A stretch of DNA of 26,626 nt from JAQVWU01 sp964628455 (GTDB lineage Bacteria > Bacillota > Clostridia > Oscillospirales > CAG-272): NCBI GenBank assembly GCA_964628455.1, contig CAZVPD010000031.1, positions 1-26,626 on the forward strand. The letters run 5' to 3'. Numbering within the stretch: the stretch's first letter is position 1; each line of letters opens with the position of its first letter. This document shows, in pieces, positions 8,673 through 14,757 of the stretch. The notes beneath the pieces are model-generated. The model worked only from the letters and a program-made list of their open reading frames with translations. It had not been told where the DNA came from and searched no databases. The translations under genes and the position numbers were made by a program.

Positions 8673-9790
8673 AAGCAGTCATGTCGGGCGGAGGAACCGG
8701 CGGTCACGTGAATCCCGCCCTTGCCATAGCCGGCACCATATCGGAAAAAGAACCGGGGTCCGAAATCTCTTTTGTCGGGACAAGCCGGGGGATCGAAAAC
8801 AGGCTGGTGCCTGCCGCGGGATATCCTCTTTATCATGTGGAAATACAGGGCATACGGCGCAGCCTTTCCCCGTCCAATCTGAAAACCGCTTATCTTGTAC
8901 TCACTTCACCCGCAAAAGCCAAAAAACTGCTCCTCGGATTAAAGCCCGATATTGCGGTCGGGACCGGCGGATATGCCTGCTGGCCCGTGATACGTGCCGC
9001 CGCCGGGCTGAATATCCCGACGGCGCTGCACGAGTCCAACGCGGTGCCGGGCGTAGCCGTCAGAATGCTTGAAAAAACCGTCGACCGCATTTATATCAAT
9101 TTCGAAGAGACCCTGATGCATCTGAAATACCCCGAAAAAGCCATCAGGGTGGGCAATCCGCTGCGGGGCGCTTTTTCGGTTCTGTCCCACAGGGAGGCCA
9201 AAGAAGCGCTGGGACAGGACGCCGTGTATCCGCTGATGCTCCTTTCCTGCGGCGGCAGCATGGGCGCCGAACGAGTCAACAGGGAAATGCTGGCCGTTAT
9301 GCGGGATCTTACCTCGCGCCGGCCCGACATACTGCACATTCACGCCACGGGAGCCCTGGAATACAAAGCGGCAAAAGCGATGTATGAACAATACGGCCTG
9401 TCGGGATGTCCCAACTGCCGTCTGACCGAATATATATACGATATGCCGCTTCTCATGGCGGCGGCCGACCTCGTGATCAACCGTGCGGGGGCTGTCACGC
9501 TGTCCGAACTCGCGACGCTGAAAAAGCCGTGCATACTGATCCCTTCCCCCAATGTGACGAACAACCACCAGGTCAAAAACGCGGCTGCCCTGGCGCGGAA
9601 AGGCGCTGCCCTGATGATGGAGGAACGCGAACTGAGCGGAGACAGGCTGACGCGGGAAATCGGGGCGCTCCTCGCGGACAGGAAAAGGATGGATGAAATG
9701 TCGGAAAAAATCGGTGCGTTCGCGGTAAACGACTGTAATAATTTAATCTATTACGATTTGAAATCGCTTGTTTTTAACAGAAAAATATGA
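8669..9790 (+). CDS. murG: UDP-N-acetylglucosamine--undecaprenyl-PP-MurNAc-pentapeptide transferase MurG
   Basis: This GT-B glycosyltransferase at the inner membrane face converts lipid I to lipid II. It has 373 residues. The N-terminal glycine loop SGGGTGGHVNPALAIA (residues ~6-21) is diagnostic. TGGYACWPVIRAA, HESNAVPGVAVRMLEK, GNPLRGAF, SCGGSMGAERVN and the UDP-GlcNAc site NRAGAVTLSELATLKKPC / NVTNNHQVKNA follow. The start is a TTG at 8669, because MKAVMSGGGTGGH is the normal MurG beginning. GAAGGTGG lies just upstream, and the TTG overlaps the ftsW stop by 4 nt. The next ATG (8681) would remove the conserved first strand. No terminator is evident after it, and a promoter for ftsQ begins inside its last codons. 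Confidence 0.97.
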   Translation: MKAVMSGGGTGGHVNPALAIAGTISEKEPGSEISFVGTSRGIENRLVPAAGYPLYHVEIQGIRRSLSPSNLKTAYLVLTSPAKAKKLLLGLKPDIAVGTGGYACWPVIRAAAGLNIPTALHESNAVPGVAVRMLEKTVDRIYINFEETLMHLKYPEKAIRVGNPLRGAFSVLSHREAKEALGQDAVYPLMLLSCGGSMGAERVNREMLAVMRDLTSRRPDILHIHATGALEYKAAKAMYEQYGLSGCPNCRLTEYIYDMPLLMAAADLVINRAGAVTLSELATLKKPCILIPSPNVTNNHQVKNAAALARKGAALMMEERELSGDRLTREIGALLADRKRMDEMSEKIGAFAVNDCNNLIYYDLKSLVFNRKI

Positions 9791-9796
9791 TATAAT
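9768..9796 (+). promoter_or_regulatory. sigma-A promoter with extended -10, upstream of ftsQ
   Basis: TTGTTT (9768-9773), a 17-nt spacer and a perfect TATAAT (9791-9796) preceded by TG plus one base (extended -10). The -35 lies inside the end of murG. The surroundings are very AT-rich compared with the genes. This would allow ftsQ to be transcribed apart from the upstream wall genes. Confidence 0.75.
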
Positions 9797-9855
9797 AATA
9801 TATTGAATGCATTTTATGCCGACAAATATGTAAAACGGCCGGAACTGTCTGACGG

Positions 9856-10803
9856 ATGTCTGATTCCCGGGAGGACCGTCCTCCGGCACCTTACACAGTC
9901 CGGGAGGGAAAAGCGAGTGCCGCAGAAAAATCAATCGAAAAGCGCGGCGTCCGCCGGTTCAAGATGAATATACTTTCGGCTTCGGTCATCGAAGAAAAAA
10001 ACGGACCGCCGACAGCCGCCGAACGCGTATCAAACGATGCTTTTGTGCGCCTGCGTGAACTGAACCGCAAAAGAAGGTCGCGCAGGACCCTTTTCAGCCT
10101 TCTGTTCGCGGCTGCCGTAGCCGTTGTTTTTACGGTGGGTTCCGTTTCGATCTTTTTTAAAGTCAAAACGGTTCTGATCGAGGGCTCGACCGCTTACAGC
10201 GAAGAAGAGATACGCAGCGCAAGCGGTATCAGACCGGGACAGAACCTGTATGAGCTTGACAAAGCGGCCATTGAACGGTCGGTGATCGCCTATAACCCGT
10301 ATATCCGCAATGTGCGCGTCGACCGCCGCATACCCACAACCGTCGCCCTGATCGTCGAGGAAGACGAACCGCGCTATTATTTCGAGATCGCCGGCGAATA
10401 TTTCGTTCTTTCGGATTCGCTGCGCGTGATGGAACGAACGGAGGACGCGGCGGACCTTCTGCTCCGTGAACCGGATATCATAAAACTGAACACGCAGCGC
10501 ATCGTGTATGCGGTCGTCGGGAAACGCATAGAATTCGAAAACAGCGGGTATCTGACCTATGCGGAGGAAATGCTTTCCACTTTCCTCGGGTCCGAATTAT
10601 CCGGCAGGATCAGTCTGATAGACTTCAGCAACAAATTCGACATATTTGTCTACTATGACGGACGTCTTAAAATCGAGTTCGGCAATATCGAAAAGATTGC
10701 GGCCAAGATCAATTTCGCTTCGCGCATCATCGAAACTTTTGAAGGCGATTACTCGGGAACCGTCAATGTGGAAAACGACGAGGCGTTCGTTATACTGAAC
10801 TGA
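9856..10803 (+). CDS. ftsQ: cell division protein FtsQ/DivIB (POTRA domain)
   Basis: This bitopic divisome protein complexes with FtsL and DivIC. Of 315 residues, about 77 are a charged cytoplasmic N-terminus, followed by one membrane span at ~78-101 (TLFSLLFAAAVAVVFTVGSV) and a POTRA domain at ~103-172. The POTRA domain reads VKTVLIEGSTAYSEEEIRSA, GQNLYELDK, NPYIRNVRVDRRIPTTVALIVEE. An FtsQ/DivIB beta domain follows, ending in VNVENDEAFVILN. The start is uncertain: ATG 9856 is the first in-frame candidate after a TGA but has no good Shine-Dalgarno, while ATG 9964 is the next in-frame ATG and also lacks one. A GGGAGGG at 9902-9908 precedes an out-of-frame GTG and probably plays no role. It is transcribed from the promoter at 9768-9796 and possibly by read-through from murG. 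murB, often just upstream in Firmicutes, is absent. Confidence 0.9.
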   Translation: MSDSREDRPPAPYTVREGKASAAEKSIEKRGVRRFKMNILSASVIEEKNGPPTAAERVSNDAFVRLRELNRKRRSRRTLFSLLFAAAVAVVFTVGSVSIFFKVKTVLIEGSTAYSEEEIRSASGIRPGQNLYELDKAAIERSVIAYNPYIRNVRVDRRIPTTVALIVEEDEPRYYFEIAGEYFVLSDSLRVMERTEDAADLLLREPDIIKLNTQRIVYAVVGKRIEFENSGYLTYAEEMLSTFLGSELSGRISLIDFSNKFDIFVYYDGRLKIEFGNIEKIAAKINFASRIIETFEGDYSGTVNVENDEAFVILN

Positions 10804-10865
10804 ATCCCGCCGAACGATGATATGCGGGGCAAATGTTAACAAAAAAATAATTTTTACCAAAACAG

Positions 10866-10894
10866 TTGCAAAAAAACGAAAAAAAATATATCAT
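10866..10894 (+). promoter_or_regulatory. sigma-A promoter of ftsZ
   Basis: TTGCAA (10866-10871), a 17-nt A-rich spacer and TATCAT (10889-10894, one mismatch). The predicted +1 is around 10901, giving a leader of about 85 nt. The -35 hexamer is the same as at the rsmH promoter. Confidence 0.75.
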
Positions 10895-10905
10895 AATTAC
10901 AATTA

Positions 10906-10967
10906 GCGTTATTATGTTCGGAACGGGACTTCAGGCATAAAGATCTGCGTTATTATTCGGAATAATA
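10906..10967 (+). repeat. imperfect direct repeat plus perfect dyad in the ftsZ leader
   Basis: GCGTTATTATGTTCGGAA (10906-10923) recurs as GCGTTATTATTCGGAA (10947-10962), differing by a 2-nt insertion, with starts 41 nt apart. The second copy runs into a perfect 17-bp dyad, TATTATTCGGAATAATA (10951-10967), that ends 5 nt before the ftsZ Shine-Dalgarno. Both copies lie downstream of the predicted +1, so they would be in the mRNA. The role is unknown: either a DNA operator/roadblock or an RNA hairpin affecting ribosome access. Confidence 0.7.
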
Positions 10968-10985
10968 GATTTGGAGGAACAGTAT

Positions 10986-12248
10986 ATGTCATTTGAGCTT
11001 GAGGAAAACTTCGAAAGCGGCGTCAATATCAAAGTCGTCGGCGTCGGCGGGGGCGGCAACAATGCCGTAAACCGTATGATTGCAACGAATATCAAAGGTG
11101 TGGAATTTATAGCGATAAATACGGACAAGCAGGCGCTGCTTCAGTCCACCGCGTCACATAAAATACCGATAGGCGAAAAAATAACCAAAGGACACGGCGC
11201 AGGTGCAAATCCCGATATCGGCGAAAGGGCGGCCGAAGAGAGCAAAGAAGAAATTGCCAATGCCGTCAAGGGCGCCGATATGGTTTTTATAACCACCGGT
11301 ATGGGCGGCGGAACAGGAACGGGTGCGGCTCCGATCGTAGCGAAGTTAGCCAGGGACCTCGGCATCCTCACGATAGGAATCGTAACCAAACCGTTTGCTT
11401 TTGAGGGAAGAAAGCGTATGGAAGCCGCCGAACGCGGCATATCAAAGCTCAGGGAATGCGTCGATTCTCTTGTCATTATTCCCAATGAACGGCTGAAGCA
11501 GGTCTCGGAAACCAGAATAACCCTTGCGAACGCGTTTGCCGAAGCCGACGACGTCCTCCGGCGCGGCGTTCAGAGCATTTCGGAGCTGATCAATGTGCCC
11601 GGCATCGTCAACCTCGACTTCGCGGATGTGACCGCCGTGATGCAGGACGCGGGCTGCGCGCACATGGGCGAAGGCAAAGCCGAGGGCAAGGATAAAGCGG
11701 AAGAGGCTGCCAAGATGGCCATCTCCAGTCCGCTGCTCGAGACCTCCATCAAGGGAGCCATGGGCATTCTCGTAAATATCACGGCTTCACCCGAAATCAG
11801 CCTTGAGGAGATCGAACTCGCTTCCACGATGATCACCGACGAGGCTCATCCCGACGCGACGGTCATATGGGGCGCCACGTTTGACAACAAACTCGAAGAC
11901 ACCATCAAAGTTACCGTCATCGCCACCGGTTTTGACTCCGAAGAAAGGGTTTACCCCGGCGAAACGGCTAAAAAAGAAACCGTTCGCGTCGTTTCCAAAG
12001 GGCCTGCCAGAAGCGATTCCTACGATTCTGACGTTCCGGGACGCAATAAAGTCCGTCCGGGTCCGAAGGACAGCAGCGTAAAAGGCGGAATAAAGCGGGA
12101 CCCGCAGAAAACTCCCGATTCTCCCGCCGAAGAGGAAGAAGAGATACCGGTCAAACGTTCCGATATCGATGACGACGGCATACCGGAAAGTGATTTCGAC
12201 GAGATCATGAATATACTCAAGAAATCAAAAAAGGGCGGCAATTACTGA
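10986..12248 (+). CDS. ftsZ: cell division GTPase FtsZ
   Basis: This tubulin homologue forms the Z ring at midcell. It starts at ATG 10986, 6 nt after GGAGGAA. A TTG at 10971 in the same frame overlaps that Shine-Dalgarno and is not a credible start. The 420 residues include the N-terminal VVGVGGGGNNAVNRM (~17-31), the tubulin signature GGGTGTG (107-113), TKPFAFEGRKRM, the T7 synergy loop NLDFADV (209-215, with D211 and D214) and AISSPLLETSIKGAMGILVNIT. A long charged linker (~330-395) leads to the conserved C-terminal peptide (ESDFDEIMNILKK). The AHMGEGKAEGKDKAE stretch resembles clostridial FtsZ proteins. It has its own promoter and leader and is followed by a strong terminator. No ftsA is adjacent, as is common in Clostridia. 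Confidence 0.98.
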   Translation: MSFELEENFESGVNIKVVGVGGGGNNAVNRMIATNIKGVEFIAINTDKQALLQSTASHKIPIGEKITKGHGAGANPDIGERAAEESKEEIANAVKGADMVFITTGMGGGTGTGAAPIVAKLARDLGILTIGIVTKPFAFEGRKRMEAAERGISKLRECVDSLVIIPNERLKQVSETRITLANAFAEADDVLRRGVQSISELINVPGIVNLDFADVTAVMQDAGCAHMGEGKAEGKDKAEEAAKMAISSPLLETSIKGAMGILVNITASPEISLEEIELASTMITDEAHPDATVIWGATFDNKLEDTIKVTVIATGFDSEERVYPGETAKKETVRVVSKGPARSDSYDSDVPGRNKVRPGPKDSSVKGGIKRDPQKTPDSPAEEEEEIPVKRSDIDDDGIPESDFDEIMNILKKSKKGGNY

Positions 12249-12268
12249 TCCCGATCATACCCTATACG

Positions 12269-12305
12269 AACGGACGTGCCCGCAAACAGGCACGTCCGTT
12301 TTTTC
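12269..12305 (+). terminator. rho-independent terminator after ftsZ
   Basis: AACGGACGTGCC (12269-12280) and GGCACGTCCGTT (12289-12300) form a perfect 12-bp stem with an 8-nt loop, followed by a run of Ts. It closes the division gene block 20 nt after the ftsZ stop. Confidence 0.96.
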
Positions 12306-12330
12306 TCTGCTTTCCCGCCGATATTCCGCC

Positions 12331-12359
12331 TTGACACGGGGGAGTCTTTTATGTATACT
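12331..12359 (+). promoter_or_regulatory. strong sigma-A promoter of the GNAT/CBM9-like/Gfo/GH127 operon
   Basis: A consensus TTGACA (12331-12336), a 17-nt spacer and TATACT (12354-12359, one mismatch). It lies between the ftsZ terminator and the second GNAT gene. No other promoter was seen before 14754, so it probably serves all four genes. Confidence 0.88.
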
Positions 12360-12388
12360 GATGATAGTTAAAAGAAGGGGGAATCTTC

Positions 12389-12985
12389 ATGCTTGACAAA
12401 TCTCTGCCCTATATCGACATTATCATGCGCCGGCCGGCTTTGGGTCCGCCGCCCCCTGCCGTATTGCCCGGGGGTTACCGCTTCGCTTTTTGGGGCGAAC
12501 GGACCGGAAACGGCGAGACGGGCATGCGTGACTGGGCGGAAATCGAGACGTCCGTCCTCGAGTTTGAGGGTGTCCCGCAGGCTGAGGAATATTTCCGCCG
12601 GAATTTTCTGCCGTATCCCGACGAACTGAAAAGGCGCATGCTTTTTGTCATCGCGCCGGACGGCGCCCGGGTCGGAACGGCCACGGCCTGGTGGAGCGAT
12701 TTCAACGGCGAACGCACGCACTGGCTTCACTGGGTGGCTGTCAGACCGGAAGTGCAGGGACTCGGTCTCGGACGCGCCGTGATATACGAAGCCGTCCGGC
12801 TTCTGAATGAGATCAACGGACGCCGGGAATTCTATCTGCATACGCAGACCTGGTCACACAAGGCGGTTCTGCTGTACGAGTCGGCCGGCTTTATGATAAC
12901 GGTCCCCGACCCGCCGGTCTGCACCTATTCGCCCGAACGCCTCGACGAAGCCGAAGAAATCATAAACCGGTACAGAAAAAGATAA
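12389..12985 (+). CDS. GNAT family N-acetyltransferase
   Basis: This 198-residue acyl-CoA-dependent N-acetyltransferase has a textbook acetyl-CoA motif at residues 119-130 (RPEVQGLGLGRA), preceded by the WLHWVAV strand and followed by VLLYESAGF (Y-x-x-x-G-F). The ATG at 12389 is supported by AAGGGGG with a 7-nt spacer and by the promoter at 12331. It has the same length as the GNAT gene before the dcw cluster, and both keep a Pro-rich N-terminus ending in a GY pair, a central basic/aromatic segment and a late YSPE sequence, so the two look like members of one subfamily. It leads a four-gene operon with sugar-related genes (next gene 44 nt downstream). The substrate is unknown. Acetylation of an amino sugar or of an antibiotic are both possible, and nothing in the sequence decides between them. 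Confidence 0.9.
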   Translation: MLDKSLPYIDIIMRRPALGPPPPAVLPGGYRFAFWGERTGNGETGMRDWAEIETSVLEFEGVPQAEEYFRRNFLPYPDELKRRMLFVIAPDGARVGTATAWWSDFNGERTHWLHWVAVRPEVQGLGLGRAVIYEAVRLLNEINGRREFYLHTQTWSHKAVLLYESAGFMITVPDPPVCTYSPERLDEAEEIINRYRKR

Positions 12986-13029
12986 AAAAACAAAACGGGA
13001 ACCGCGAAATTCCGCGGACGGAGGCATGC

Positions 13030-13620
13030 ATGCGCTATCATATCCTGTCACAAAATGACGCGGACTGGTCCGCGGCCGACAAAGCGCCCATATCGAATTA
13101 TGTCTGGGGCGGGCCCTACAGGCCCGAGGCATACGGAAGCCTGCTTTATATCCGGGACCGGGGGCTTGCCGTGCGGATGGCCTGCCGGGAAAGCGGTCCG
13201 AGGGTAACGGCAAAGAACTTTTACGATCCGGTATACAAAGACAGCTGTCTGGAGTTTTTCTTCTCGGCCGAAAAAAACGGCATTTATGTCAACTGCGAAA
13301 TGAATTCGGCCGGCACAGCGCTGATCGGGATCGGCCGGGGGCGTCATAACCGCACCCGGATCGACGGGATCATCACGCCTCCGGCGGTCAAAGCCGCATC
13401 GGACGGCGTTTTCTGGTCCGTGGAAACCTTCTTTTCCTGCGGTGACCTGAATAAACTGTTCGGCGAGGTCAGCCTTGGGACGGGCAGCGTGCTCTACGGC
13501 AATTTTTACAAGTGCGGGGACGATACCGAGTTCCCTCATTACGGCATGTGGTCTCCCGTCGGAACAGAAAAACCGGATTTCCACCGACCCGAATATTTCG
13601 GGGAACTTGTTATCGTATAA
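13030..13620 (+). CDS. CBM9-like domain protein (putative carbohydrate-binding), cytoplasmic
   Basis: This 196-residue, single-domain beta-rich protein resembles the family 9 carbohydrate-binding-module-like group. The recognisable pattern is DPVYKDSCLEFFFS near residues 61-74 (D-x-V-x-x-D-S-x-x-E-x-F-x). YVNCEMNSAGTALIGIGRGR and WSVETFFS (the ligand-side strand of the fold) follow, and a WSPVGTEKPDFHRPEYFGEL end. There is no signal peptide, membrane span or fused enzyme, so it would act inside the cell. GGAGG (13020-13024) supports the ATG at 13030; an ATG 4 nt earlier is in another frame. It lies between a GNAT gene and a Gfo/Idh/MocA-GH127 pair, which fits a role in handling a sugar or oligosaccharide. 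The biochemical activity is unknown and the family call is from pattern memory. Confidence 0.75.
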   Translation: MRYHILSQNDADWSAADKAPISNYVWGGPYRPEAYGSLLYIRDRGLAVRMACRESGPRVTAKNFYDPVYKDSCLEFFFSAEKNGIYVNCEMNSAGTALIGIGRGRHNRTRIDGIITPPAVKAASDGVFWSVETFFSCGDLNKLFGEVSLGTGSVLYGNFYKCGDDTEFPHYGMWSPVGTEKPDFHRPEYFGELVIV

Positions 13621-13659
13621 CCGTCTCCGGGAGGAGCCGGAAGAAAGGGGAGTCAGGCC

Positions 13660-14757
13660 ATGAAGGATAAAGTCCGCTGGGGCGTCATCGGCGCCGGCGG
13701 TATAGCGGACCGCCGGACCATACCCGGTCTGCTGTCGGCCCGGAACGCCGTTCTCGCGGCGGTGATGGAAATTTCCGAAACCGATGCGGAAAGGCTCCGG
13801 CAAAAACACGGTGCCGCGCGCGCGTATACCGACTGGCGGGCGCTGCTCGCCGACGACGGCGTGGACGCGGTCTACATCGCCTCGCCTGTGCCGTTCCATG
13901 AAGAGCAGGCGACGGCCGCGGCCCGGGCCGGAAAGCATATACTGCTCGAAAAACCGGCCGCTTTGACCTCGGCGGGCTGCCGCCGCATCATAAAGGCCTG
14001 CGAAAAAAGCGGCATCACCGCAGCCGCGGGTTTCATGATGCGCTTTCACCCGTGCCATGTCAGGATGAAAGAACTCGTCGGCACGGGGGCGATCGGGCAG
14101 GTCGTGTCCGGACGGGCTCAGCTGACCTGCTGGTACCCGGAAACAGAGGGCGCATGGCGTCAGAACAAAAAACTGTCCGGAGGCGGCGCGCTGATGGATA
14201 TGGGAATACACTGCATCGACCTGATCGAATTCATCACGGGAAGCAAAACAACCGATCTCTGCGGCTTCACGGACAGCAGGACTTTTTCCTATGACGCGGA
14301 CGATTCGTCCGACCTGCTTTTAAAACTCGAAAACGGGGCGGCTGCCTGTGTCGGCGCGCATTTCAATATTCCGGACGACGCTGCGTTCTGCAGGCTTGAA
14401 CTGTACGGTACGGGGGGCAGCTTGACGGCCGAAGGCACGATAGGGCAGACGGAAGCGGGTTCCGTCAAAGTGGTATTGTCCGGAAGGGGGAGTTACGACC
14501 CGCAGCAGGACCGTGCGGGAAGGGATACGCGTTCTTTCATGCTCGATGCGGTTTCGCTGTCGGGGAAAGGAGATCTCTACGCCAAAGAAATCGAATCCGT
14601 TTCGGATTCCATACTCCGCGGCGAAGCGGCGGAAGTTCCGCTTTCCGCGGCGCTGCACCTCCAGGAACTCATCGAAGCGGCCTACGGGCTGAAAAAGAAT
14701 TATATTAAAAAGAAAAAACAGGAAAAATCGGAAGGACGGGAAGGAAAATCGGAATGA
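13660..14757 (+). CDS. Gfo/Idh/MocA family oxidoreductase
   Basis: This is a predicted NAD(P)-dependent sugar or sugar-alcohol dehydrogenase of 365 residues. The Rossmann fold starts at RWGVIGAGGIADRRT (G-x-G-x-x-A). The family EKP motif (LLEKPAAL, about residues 95-102) carries the conserved Lys. The C-terminal domain contains GGGALMDMGIHCIDLIEF, whose D-x-G-x-H-x-x-D residues are typical of the catalytic region. The last ~20 residues are a Lys/Glu-rich tail (KKKKQEKSEGREGKSE) encoded by purine-rich DNA that also supplies the Shine-Dalgarno of the next gene. The start is supported by AAAGGGGAG with a spacer of about 7 nt. It overlaps the GH127 gene by 4 nt (ATGA), so the two are translationally coupled and probably act on the same sugar. 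The exact substrate cannot be read. Confidence 0.93.
   Translation: MKDKVRWGVIGAGGIADRRTIPGLLSARNAVLAAVMEISETDAERLRQKHGAARAYTDWRALLADDGVDAVYIASPVPFHEEQATAAARAGKHILLEKPAALTSAGCRRIIKACEKSGITAAAGFMMRFHPCHVRMKELVGTGAIGQVVSGRAQLTCWYPETEGAWRQNKKLSGGGALMDMGIHCIDLIEFITGSKTTDLCGFTDSRTFSYDADDSSDLLLKLENGAAACVGAHFNIPDDAAFCRLELYGTGGSLTAEGTIGQTEAGSVKVVLSGRGSYDPQQDRAGRDTRSFMLDAVSLSGKGDLYAKEIESVSDSILRGEAAEVPLSAALHLQELIEAAYGLKKNYIKKKKQEKSEGREGKSE

Noticed and set aside
9902..9919. GGGAGGG followed by GTG as an alternative ftsQ start
   Set aside because: The GTG is out of frame with ftsQ and runs into a stop within about 16 codons.
10971..10985. TTG start giving FtsZ five extra residues
   Set aside because: The TTG overlaps the GGAGG that serves as the Shine-Dalgarno for ATG 10986.
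13048..14211. A 387-codon minus-strand open frame across the CBM9-like and Gfo/Idh/MocA genes
   Set aside because: It is antisense to genes with recognisable motifs and crosses their intergenic gap with no Shine-Dalgarno or promoter of its own.
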